Shown here piece by piece: positions 32,330-38,563 of a DNA stretch of 38,563 bases. The notes under the pieces were generated by a model that saw only the letters and a list, made by a program, of their open reading frames with translations, had not been told where the DNA came from and did not search any database. Each line of letters opens with the position of its first letter. Position 1 is the first letter of the stretch. A program made the position numbers and the translations under genes. The stretch is from an uncultured bacterium (GTDB taxonomy: Bacteria; Armatimonadota; UBA5829), in the NCBI GenBank assembly GCA_938074205.1, contig CALJES010000010.1:1-38563 (forward strand), given 5' to 3'.

Positions 32330-33334
32330 ATGAAGCCGAAGGTTTCCGTCTTGATGCCAGTATACAACTCAGCCTCGACCGTTGAGGCTGCAGTGCTCAG
32401 CATACTGCGTCAAACAATGCAGGATTTTGAGCTGGTAGTTGTCGACGATGGTTCGATAGACCAAACTCCCGAAATACTTGACAACCTATCTAAACAGGAT
32501 GCCCGGATCATTGTCCACCGCACCCCACACACAGGGCTCGTTTCAGCCTTGAATGAGGGACTCAAGTTTTGCAGCGGCGAGCTGATTGCCCGTATGGACG
32601 CTGATGATATCAGTCACCGCTGTCGACTGGCAGAGCAGGTTGATTTTATGGACTCGCACCCTGAGATTAGCGTCTGTAGCAGTTTGGTGCGTATCTTTCC
32701 CAGGAGTAACTTACTCGGTGGAATGGTTAGATACGAGCAGTGGCTCAATTCGCTGGTTAGTCCCGAGGAAATAGCTCGAGACATCTTCGTGGAAAGTCCT
32801 GTAGTGCACCCGAGTGTCATGCTTCGTCGCCGCGAGTTGGAAGAGCTTGGAGGTTACCGCGATGCTGGCTGGGTTGAGGACTACGATCTTTGGCTTCGGT
32901 ATCACCTGCACGGAAAGCAGATAGCAAAGGTGCCACGAACCTTGCTTTTCTGGCGGCATACTGTCGGTCGAGTAACCATGACTGATCCCCGCTGCTCCGT
33001 TGAGGCTTTTCTGCGCGCCAAAGCGCACTATCTAAGTATCCTGCTAGGGGAACTCGGGGAACCCATTGTGGTTTGGGGAGCCGGCCAGACAGGAAGACGA
33101 CTGTTGAAGCATTTGACACGCGAGGGACTTGTTCCGGTTGCTGTAGTAGATATAGATCCAAAGAAGATCGGCGGTACTCTGCGCGGGCTGCCCGTGGTTG
33201 CGCCTGACTGGCTTGTTGGAAAAGACGTGTTCGTCATCGCTGCGGTAAGCTCACTTGGCGCGCGAGGACTGATAAGGCAAAGGCTCCAAGAACTGGGATA
33301 TGCCGAGGGTAGAGACTTCCTTTGCGCAGCGTGA
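32330..33334 (+). CDS. family 2 glycosyltransferase with C-terminal Rossmann-like domain
   Basis: The 334-residue protein begins with a GT-A fold: KPKVSVLMPVYNSASTVEAA, LVVVDDGSIDQTPEIL and the metal-binding region LIARMDADDISH, with an acidic VEDYDLWLRYHLHGK near residue 180. It transfers a sugar from a nucleotide donor to a surface glycan or lipid carrier. From about residue 245, IVVWGAGQTGRRLLKHL with VVDIDPKKIGGTLRGLPVV looks like a small nucleotide-binding domain; similar fusions are found in glycosyltransferase and sugar O-acyltransferase neighbourhoods. The frame is open from 32264, but ATG 32330 places the canonical strand at the N-terminus. The ribosome binding site is weak. It stands alone. 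Confidence 0.88.
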   Translation: MKPKVSVLMPVYNSASTVEAAVLSILRQTMQDFELVVVDDGSIDQTPEILDNLSKQDARIIVHRTPHTGLVSALNEGLKFCSGELIARMDADDISHRCRLAEQVDFMDSHPEISVCSSLVRIFPRSNLLGGMVRYEQWLNSLVSPEEIARDIFVESPVVHPSVMLRRRELEELGGYRDAGWVEDYDLWLRYHLHGKQIAKVPRTLLFWRHTVGRVTMTDPRCSVEAFLRAKAHYLSILLGELGEPIVVWGAGQTGRRLLKHLTREGLVPVAVVDIDPKKIGGTLRGLPVVAPDWLVGKDVFVIAAVSSLGARGLIRQRLQELGYAEGRDFLCAA

Positions 33335-33350
33335 GCTCCAATGGCAGCGT

Positions 33351-33380
33351 TTGACGCACTACAGCTCTCGATTGTATGTT
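33351..33380 (+). promoter_or_regulatory. putative promoter of the envelope beta-barrel-like gene
   Basis: TTGACG (33351-33356) and TATGTT (33375-33380) are separated by 18 bases. The predicted start is downstream of an in-frame TTG at 33376, supporting the later start at 33448. Confidence 0.5.
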
Positions 33381-33447
33381 ATTGTTACCAGCACGGCTCG
33401 TATCCGTCATTAGCTTTTGGAAACTTGCAACCAGGGGGAATTTCGAG

Positions 33448-34452
33448 ATGATGTATCAAGCCAAGAAGCAGGAGGTGATGGGCATTCCATCTTCTATTAA
33501 ACGCGCTATGCCCTTCGCAGGACGAAGCGCAACAAATATCTTGACGATTGGAACGCTATGGTGTACACTTGGCGTTCAACTAGTGCTTGCGCAAGAAGTC
33601 CGGCAGGCCGGTAATTCATCGCAGACTGTAACTGTTCCCACAGCTTCTGAGCAAATTCGGGCTATGCCTTCCGGATCTTCAACGCAGAATCCGGCTGATG
33701 AACCCGCGAAGGCGACGTCGAAGAACATCTCTGTGCCAAAGCTATCTCAAAACCGCCGCCGCGCCTTGGCAACTACGGAGTTTGAACTGAACGCCTTCAC
33801 GTCGAAGATCTCAGACCATTTCACCGGCCGGATAAATCTTTTGCGCGACAACCGCATTCAGCGAATCTGGCTCAGGACAGGTTATAGTTTTGGTCGGAGC
33901 CGGACTTACAGCAAGACAAAGGTAAACGAAACTGATCTGAGCACATTTACTGCCGATCTGGGGCTAAGGCTTTCGTCGGGGAAAGAAGGCTACCGGTTTA
34001 TTAGGGTCGCAGCGAACTACCGCACTCGCGAACCTAACTTGCGGGACTACCCAAAGAAGGCCGGTTACTATATGTTCGCAGTGGGTTTGGGGAAGACTTT
34101 GTTCTCTGTGCTGGAGTCTGAGATATCGCTGGCGAGCGTTGCGAAGATCAATAGGGAAGGTTTCACCGAAAGGTCGTTGGTTCCGGTATACAATTTTGGA
34201 TTGAAGGTGCCTCTCACTTCCGACACCACACTCGACGGCGATCTTCGCTTCATAGAGCCGTTCACCGACAATCCACTTACAGACATTCGGCTCAATCTCA
34301 CTTACAAGTTGACCTCGTCGCTGAGTTTGAGACTAAGCTACCTAGCCAACAATATGCTCAACAACCTGCTTATACCGATAACCTCCCGCCCTGAGACCGA
34401 TTGGGACAAGTCGTTCAGAATGTCGCTGGTATTCAGCAAGTCAGCCAAATAG
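33448..34452 (+). CDS. putative outer-membrane beta-barrel protein, DUF481-like
   Basis: The 334-residue protein has a long basic N-terminus followed by a hydrophobic segment, ILTIGTLWCTLGVQLVLAQ (residues ~31-49), which fits a late signal peptide. The mature half is dominated by amphipathic beta-like strands: IQRIWLRTGYSFGRSRTY, DLGLRLSSGKEGYRFIRVAA, LEIS-type strands and a C-terminal SFRMSLVFSKSAK. This is similar to DUF481-type outer-membrane barrels. The central ~90 residues are Ser/Thr/Pro-rich. ATG 33448 is chosen because GGGGG lies nine bases upstream and the putative promoter excludes earlier codons; two later ATGs (33478, 33508) remain possible. It overlaps nothing and has no operon partner. 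Confidence 0.65.
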   Translation: MMYQAKKQEVMGIPSSIKRAMPFAGRSATNILTIGTLWCTLGVQLVLAQEVRQAGNSSQTVTVPTASEQIRAMPSGSSTQNPADEPAKATSKNISVPKLSQNRRRALATTEFELNAFTSKISDHFTGRINLLRDNRIQRIWLRTGYSFGRSRTYSKTKVNETDLSTFTADLGLRLSSGKEGYRFIRVAANYRTREPNLRDYPKKAGYYMFAVGLGKTLFSVLESEISLASVAKINREGFTERSLVPVYNFGLKVPLTSDTTLDGDLRFIEPFTDNPLTDIRLNLTYKLTSSLSLRLSYLANNMLNNLLIPITSRPETDWDKSFRMSLVFSKSAK

Positions 34453-34489
34453 AGAACTCTCCGAATCATTCGAAAGGTATCTTCGGTGC

Positions 34490-36337
34490 CTATTCGCCAA
34501 CGTCAATACCTTCGGCTAAGCGCATAAGGTCGCGCTCGGGTTCTGTTTCAGAAGGCACACATTCGGGACAGGTAAGCGCTTTCACCCACCTCACGACGCA
34601 TATTGCACTCACAACCAAAGCTAGAGTCATAATAGCTAGTGCCAGCGCTATTTTTACGAAATCGCCGACGATGTCTTTGTGCGGACCGGTCCAAAGCTTC
34701 CACGTAAACTGAACGCCGCAGGTCATTATCGTCGACGCCATGTAGACAAACGGAACGAATGTGCTCAGCGCGTACACCTTCTTAGACGAGCGGTGCAAAA
34801 TGTACGTCGTGCCGATCGCTAACGCTATCACAGATAGAAGCCCATTTGCCAAACCTAGCATTGGCCAAAGTGTGGCAATGGTGCCGCCTCTCAGCAGGTA
34901 GTACCACGAGCCTGTAACCAGGAAGCTGGTAATGGCAACTCCCGGCAACCATGTGCCGCTTTCGAAATTCTTGTAAACAGGACTAAGGATCTCCTGCAAG
35001 ATGAATCGCGCAACCCTGGTACCGGTGTCTATGGTCGTCAAGATGAAGAGCGCTTCGAACATTATGGCGAAATGGTACCAGTAACTCACCATTCCCTTCA
35101 TAGCCGGCAAACTTCTGAAAATGCTTGCCATTCCGACAGCTAGCGTCACAGCACCACCTGTGCGGCCTACCAATGTGTCCTCGCCTACTTCTCGCGCAAG
35201 CTTGGCAAGATCCGCTGCAGTAGCTGCAGATACTTGAAACCGTGCAGGGTCTGCGTTTATTGCGAAGTAGTGATCCTGATTCAGAATACAGGCCGCTATC
35301 AGAGCCAGTAGCGCCACGAGCCCTTCGACAAGCATAGCGCCGTATCCAATGGGTAGCATATCGCGCTCGTCGGAAATCATCTTGGGCGTTGTTCCGGACC
35401 CAATTAGGGTGTGGAAGCCGGATATGGCACCGCAGGCAATAGTGAGGCAGACGTAGGGCCAGACAGGTCCGGGTATCACGGGTCCGCCTCCCAGGTACTG
35501 CGTGGTAGCAGTCATACTGAGCTTCGGATGAACAAGCACGACGCCTACTGCCAGCAGCACCACCGTGCCCAGCTTCATATATGTAGAAAGATAATCCCGC
35601 GGACACAGCAGCATCCACACAGGCAAAACCGCTGCTATGAAACCATAGGTGGCCAGGGCAACCTGCAGGGCAGAGGGCGAAAGCTTGAACCAACCTGCTA
35701 TCCCACTTTGCGACACAGGATGCCCTGCTAGAACACTTATTAATAGTAGAACTACGCCAATAGCAGATGCCTCACCGACCTTTCCAGGCCTTATCTTATA
35801 CATCCACTGTCCCATTAAGAAGGCAATCGGGATTGTGCAGGCGATTGTGAACACACCCCAGGAGCTCTCCGACAAAGCGTTGACTACAACAGCAGCCAAA
35901 CCGGCTAAAGCTACTATCAGCACGAAAATAACAGCGAACGTTGTGCACCATGCGGCCGTAGGTCCTAAAAAACGCTCTGCTATTCGAGATATAGAGTGCC
36001 CCCTGTGGCGCACAGATGCGTGCAGAATGATGAAATCCTGCACTGCGCCAGCAAATACGGAGCCTATCAGTATCCAAAGCGCACCAGGTAAATAACCATA
36101 CTGTGCCGCAAGCACAGGACCCACCAGTGGTCCAGCACCGGCAATTGCCGCAAAGTGATGCCCGAAAAGGACCCATTTGTTGGTGGGATGGTAGTCCTTG
36201 CCGTCGCGAAACTCGTAAGCAGGCGTCTGCCTCTGGGCATCAATTACCGCCACTTTGGCTGCCAAAAACGCCCCATAGTATCTGTAACCCAGGGCAAGCA
36301 CACAAATACCGATGACTAGAAGAGTGAGAGAATTCAT
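34490..36337 (-). CDS. cstA: carbon starvation protein A, peptide/pyruvate transporter family
   Basis: The 615-residue membrane protein has about sixteen hydrophobic segments and the CstA-family hallmarks. These are YEFRDGKDYHPTNKWVLFGHHFAAIAGAGPLVGPVLAAQ at residues ~41-80 (given in parts: YHPTNKWVLFGHHF, AGAGPLVGPVLAAQYGYLPG), then VRHRGHSISRIAERFLG, FHTLIGSGTTPKMI and LFILTTIDTGTRVARFILQE. E. coli CstA is about 700 residues; this is closer to the shorter homologs. CstA imports peptides and some members import pyruvate. The ATG is at 36337. The leader contains a 23-nt-loop hairpin at 36451-36489. It is a single-gene unit convergent with the envelope gene. Confidence 0.95.
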   Translation of the reverse strand: MNSLTLLVIGICVLALGYRYYGAFLAAKVAVIDAQRQTPAYEFRDGKDYHPTNKWVLFGHHFAAIAGAGPLVGPVLAAQYGYLPGALWILIGSVFAGAVQDFIILHASVRHRGHSISRIAERFLGPTAAWCTTFAVIFVLIVALAGLAAVVVNALSESSWGVFTIACTIPIAFLMGQWMYKIRPGKVGEASAIGVVLLLISVLAGHPVSQSGIAGWFKLSPSALQVALATYGFIAAVLPVWMLLCPRDYLSTYMKLGTVVLLAVGVVLVHPKLSMTATTQYLGGGPVIPGPVWPYVCLTIACGAISGFHTLIGSGTTPKMISDERDMLPIGYGAMLVEGLVALLALIAACILNQDHYFAINADPARFQVSAATAADLAKLAREVGEDTLVGRTGGAVTLAVGMASIFRSLPAMKGMVSYWYHFAIMFEALFILTTIDTGTRVARFILQEILSPVYKNFESGTWLPGVAITSFLVTGSWYYLLRGGTIATLWPMLGLANGLLSVIALAIGTTYILHRSSKKVYALSTFVPFVYMASTIMTCGVQFTWKLWTGPHKDIVGDFVKIALALAIMTLALVVSAICVVRWVKALTCPECVPSETEPERDLMRLAEGIDVGE

Positions 36338-36712
36338 AAGCCAGCCTACACCTGAAAATGGATTTATGAAAAACGTGCGTGGATCTAGGAACTATTTGAC
36401 CCAGTTGGTACCGGCAGTCAGCACTAGATTCTCGCGATTGAAGAAACCGCTTTAGCTGTTTATCTATCTTAGGCTGAGTAGCAGCTAAAACCTTCTCGTG
36501 CCTCGCTCGGAGTTACGCTCGCAGTGAATTCGCCCAGGCTGCTTGCCAATAATTCTAGTGTCAGTTAGCCGAAAGACACCCCTTTTTGTTCAGAGGTGCG
36601 CCGGCACGTGGTGTAATAGGAATAGGAGTTTGCAGTCGATAACTTAGCAGAAAAATCGGGACAATTGTTTCACCATTAATGCCAGGATAACTTTTCTTTT
36701 AACTGTTTCTAG
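36338..36712. other. 375-bp gene-free region upstream of cstA, with hairpin
   Basis: TTTAGCTG (36451-36458) pairs with CAGCTAAA (36482-36489), an 8-bp stem with a 23-nt loop, likely within the cstA mRNA leader on the minus strand. A weaker GTGTC...GACAC pair near 36557-36579 is followed on the plus strand by CCCTTTTT. No clear -35/-10 pair for cstA and no gene were found. Confidence 0.35.
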
Positions 36713-36741
36713 TTGACAAGATGCTGACGTTGGGGTATATA
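36713..36741 (+). promoter_or_regulatory. sigma70-type promoter of the pilin-like gene
   Basis: A perfect TTGACA (36713-36718) and TATATA (36736-36741) are separated by 17 bases; TATACT two bases on is an alternative -10. The last seven spacer bases are GTTGGGG, identical to the PEP-CTERM promoter. The predicted transcript begins near 36748, which argues against the GTG codon at 36746. Confidence 0.75.
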
Positions 36742-36775
36742 CTATGTGACGATTGCGAAACAGGGTAACTTGAAA

Positions 36776-37450
36776 ATGGATAAACGGCGAGGTTTCACCC
36801 TAATAGAGCTGTTAGTTGTTATAGCCATAATCGCCATATTGGCTGCCATTCTATTTCCGGTATTCGTTCGCGCGAAGGAGTCCGGTCGTCGAGCGCAGTG
36901 TATAAACAACTTTAGGAACATCTACTCGGCTCTAACCATGTATGCGGACGATACCAACGGCTACATGCCATATCCGCCTACAGGCAACCAGATCTGGAGC
37001 ATCCAAATATACGGCTTCGGTATGCTTTACAAATATACGCGGAAAGGCGACGTATTCCTCTGCCCGATGGCGAGAGAATACGACGTTTTCAGACCAAATC
37101 CACCACAGACGGAAATAAACAAGTATCAACAAGATCCCGAGCCCGTATACCACTGCTATTACACCGCCGACGAATGGTTTAAAGCGAGTTATCACTTCTG
37201 GCCTCAAGTCTACCAGAAATACGGTAGCGCATTGCCCGCGCGGTTTGATGTAGACTTGAAGGACCGCGACCTCAATCTGTGGCGGTGGTTTCCGAACGCT
37301 GCTCCGCGCTGCGTCGAGCTTAAGGGTCCACTCGTCGACAACTTCCTGCATGCATATGGGGAGAAGGGTTCTTCGCAGCGAGGCGTGCTCTGTCTTTCAA
37401 TGAAGGGCCACATTCGGTTCCTGCCGGCGGATGCTTATCCCTTCTACTGA
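36776..37450 (+). CDS. type IV pilin-like/pseudopilin secreted protein
   Basis: The 224-residue protein has the prepilin peptidase signature near the N-terminus: MDKRRG followed by [18 protein letters not shown], with cleavage after Gly6 and Glu at +5 of the mature protein. The adjoining [21 protein letters not shown] is typical of the large DUF1559-like pseudopilin families in Armatimonadota and Planctomycetota. The rest is a Tyr/Trp/Pro-rich domain with scattered Cys residues, ending near [20 protein letters not shown], the usual place of an 'H-X-DG-like' tail. ATG 36776 has AGGGT about ten bases upstream and lies after the predicted transcription start, whereas GTG 36746 does not. No secretion machinery is nearby. 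Confidence 0.9.
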   Translation: MDKRRGFTLIELLVVIAIIAILAAILFPVFVRAKESGRRAQCINNFRNIYSALTMYADDTNGYMPYPPTGNQIWSIQIYGFGMLYKYTRKGDVFLCPMAREYDVFRPNPPQTEINKYQQDPEPVYHCYYTADEWFKASYHFWPQVYQKYGSALPARFDVDLKDRDLNLWRWFPNAAPRCVELKGPLVDNFLHAYGEKGSSQRGVLCLSMKGHIRFLPADAYPFY

Positions 37451-37510
37451 TGATAAGCGCGACGCAGCCTGAGATTCGGACACTCTTGACATTGAGAAGA
37501 GAAGCCGAGC

Positions 37511-38563
37511 TTACTGCTCCACAGGCGTTACCGAACCCGTGATGATAACTCGTTCACCGGTCTGGGTTTGAATGGTGCCCGTAACATCTACTTTTCTGCC
37601 TTCGGCCAGATTGCGACTCGGCGTTACAGCTATACCTCTTAGTGTGTTGTCACCTGCTATGTAGATTCTATCTGCGAATGTTGCGGATACTTGCTTGCCT
37701 CTCAAGAAAAGCTTGGTTAAGTCGGGCGTGGCCAATACTGAGGCGATTGTGTCGAATTCTGGCGCCGGCTGATGTCTTATCCCATCAGAGTAGCCAGGCG
37801 CTGAGGTAAGTCCTGCGCCGTTTCGAGCGCGCACGGTAAAGTAATACCTCTGCTCCGGAACCAGATTCAATCCTCTCACCCACACCTCTGTTTTCGTCCC
37901 GACGTTAGTAAGCGGCACAACATCCGTTCCGTAAGGTGCGGTCCCTATGCAGTACTCGTATGCGGCTATTCCCGATTCTGGATCGGTTGACACCCAGGTG
38001 CAATGCAGCATAGAAGGATCACCCGTGTAGTCTCCGTCGTCTATCACCGTGGGGCGCACTGGTGCGCTCAAGTCGACCTTGATACCGTCTGAAACGCCCA
38101 CTTCGCTGACCAGTCCAACACCGTTGTAAGCGCGCACGTAGAAATAATACACAACCCCATGAACCAACGTAAGCTCACAAGTCACACTGGTATTTAGTCC
38201 GCAAGGAGTCCACGGGACAACGTATCCGCTTCCTGGATCTGAAGGAGTTGTGCCGATGGCGTATTCGTAATGATCGATTCCGCTTTCTGGATCAACCGAT
38301 GACCAGGAAGCCCTCAACCTGTTGGGCGACGATGTGTAATCCCCCTCGTCCGTTACCACCGGTTTCGATGGAGGGCTTGTATCCAGCTCAGCGTCTGTGC
38401 AGATAACTCGAACGGCATCCGCAAGAACGTACTTGCCCGAATCTCCCTGTGAGGATAGTCTGATTGTCGCCGTTCCGGCTCCGAACTGGAAAGTGCCTAA
38501 CCTATTCCACCTGCCACATCGCGTCTGCTGGTTCACCGTCACAGTTGTTGTGCCGTATGCATG
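37511..38563 (-). CDS. exported-type protein with golvesin-like, fibronectin-III and OB-like domains (partial, N-terminus off the window)
   Basis: The frame is open to the right edge, so the start is missing; about 350 C-terminal residues are visible. The first ~50 (TVNQQTRCGRWNRLGTFQF, then YVLADAVRVICTDAE) match the end of a golvesin/Xly-type carbohydrate-binding domain. Two repeated ~95-residue fibronectin-III-like units follow, each with PxRPTVxDDGDYT or PxKPVVTDEGDYT, WxSxDPESGIxxYEYxIGT and YYFxVRAxNGxGL. The last ~80 residues (GRKVDVTGTIQTQTGERVII) look like an OB-type beta domain. Such proteins are usually large, secreted and surface-attached. No enzyme domain is visible in this part. 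Confidence 0.85.
   Translation of the reverse strand, partial: HAYGTTTVTVNQQTRCGRWNRLGTFQFGAGTATIRLSSQGDSGKYVLADAVRVICTDAELDTSPPSKPVVTDEGDYTSSPNRLRASWSSVDPESGIDHYEYAIGTTPSDPGSGYVVPWTPCGLNTSVTCELTLVHGVVYYFYVRAYNGVGLVSEVGVSDGIKVDLSAPVRPTVIDDGDYTGDPSMLHCTWVSTDPESGIAAYEYCIGTAPYGTDVVPLTNVGTKTEVWVRGLNLVPEQRYYFTVRARNGAGLTSAPGYSDGIRHQPAPEFDTIASVLATPDLTKLFLRGKQVSATFADRIYIAGDNTLRGIAVTPSRNLAEGRKVDVTGTIQTQTGERVIITGSVTPVEQ

Noticed and set aside
34983-35693. 236-residue minus-strand frame inside cstA
   Set aside because: It is out of frame with cstA, Cys/Arg/His-rich and without any motif, typical of a GC-frame shadow.
1-38563. CRISPR arrays, insertion sequences, prophage genes, tRNA or rRNA genes
   Set aside because: I found no regularly spaced direct repeats, no transposase or phage motifs and no TpsiC-arm-like sequences outside coding regions.

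Overview
The window looks like a chromosomal segment of a bacterium from, or close to, the Armatimonadota. This is inferred from the type IV-pilin-like secreted protein with a GFTLIELL...ILFPVF N-terminus, a PEP-CTERM exported protein, secreted CBM9/NEW3-like and fibronectin-III proteins, and a zinc-ribbon ABC transporter paired with DUF1854. Base composition is moderate and even. I see no insertion sequence, prophage, CRISPR array, tRNA or rRNA. Transcription changes direction often and most operons are short.

Layout. 1-2.9 kb: a ribosomal/replication operon, rpsF-ssb-rpsR plus a degenerate SIS-family isomerase. It is headed by a sigma70-type promoter, a perfect palindrome and an RNA hairpin that pairs with the rpsF Shine-Dalgarno; rpsF appears to start at AUU. 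3.0-4.5 kb (minus): a Gfo/Idh/MocA oxidoreductase and a 64-residue protein with a strong terminator. 4.7-9.5 kb (plus): a tightly coupled run of adenine DNA methyltransferase, truncated cyclase-family protein, FAH-family hydrolase and alanine racemase. 9.6-12.9 kb (plus): DegT-type aminotransferase, gpsA, and a secreted Tyr/Pro/Asn-rich repeat protein. 13.0-16.3 kb (minus): a sugar or polyol operon of class II aldolase, an unusual 581-residue dehydrogenase with a duplicated Rossmann segment, and a SrlD-like dehydrogenase. 16.5-18.5 kb (minus): a PEP-CTERM protein and another exported protein. 18.8 kb: a small glutaredoxin-like protein.

19.1-24.7 kb (minus): hisG-ruvA-ruvB followed by two TPR proteins, one zinc-ribbon membrane protein and one exported. 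25.1-27.7 kb (minus): a PRC-barrel/MgtE-N/CBS protein and an Nramp-related transporter lacking the usual transition-metal ligands, with a structured RNA candidate between them; together they look like a magnesium or divalent-metal module. 28.0-30.8 kb (plus): an ABC exporter with an N-terminal zinc ribbon, and its DUF1854 partner. 30.8-38.6 kb: exported CBM9/NEW3-like protein (minus), glycosyltransferase (plus), beta-barrel-like envelope protein (plus), CstA transporter (minus), pilin-like protein (plus), and a fibronectin-III protein cut by the right edge (minus).

The best candidates for something undescribed are the rpsF leader with its AUU start, the soluble MgtE-N/CBS protein plus Nramp-related transporter with a structured RNA between them, the duplicated-Rossmann dehydrogenase operon, the methyltransferase-cyclase-FAH-racemase run, and a TTGACA-N10-(GTTGGGG)-TA promoter arrangement shared by genes for exported proteins. 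All functions are assigned by reading the sequence. No database search or folding program was run.
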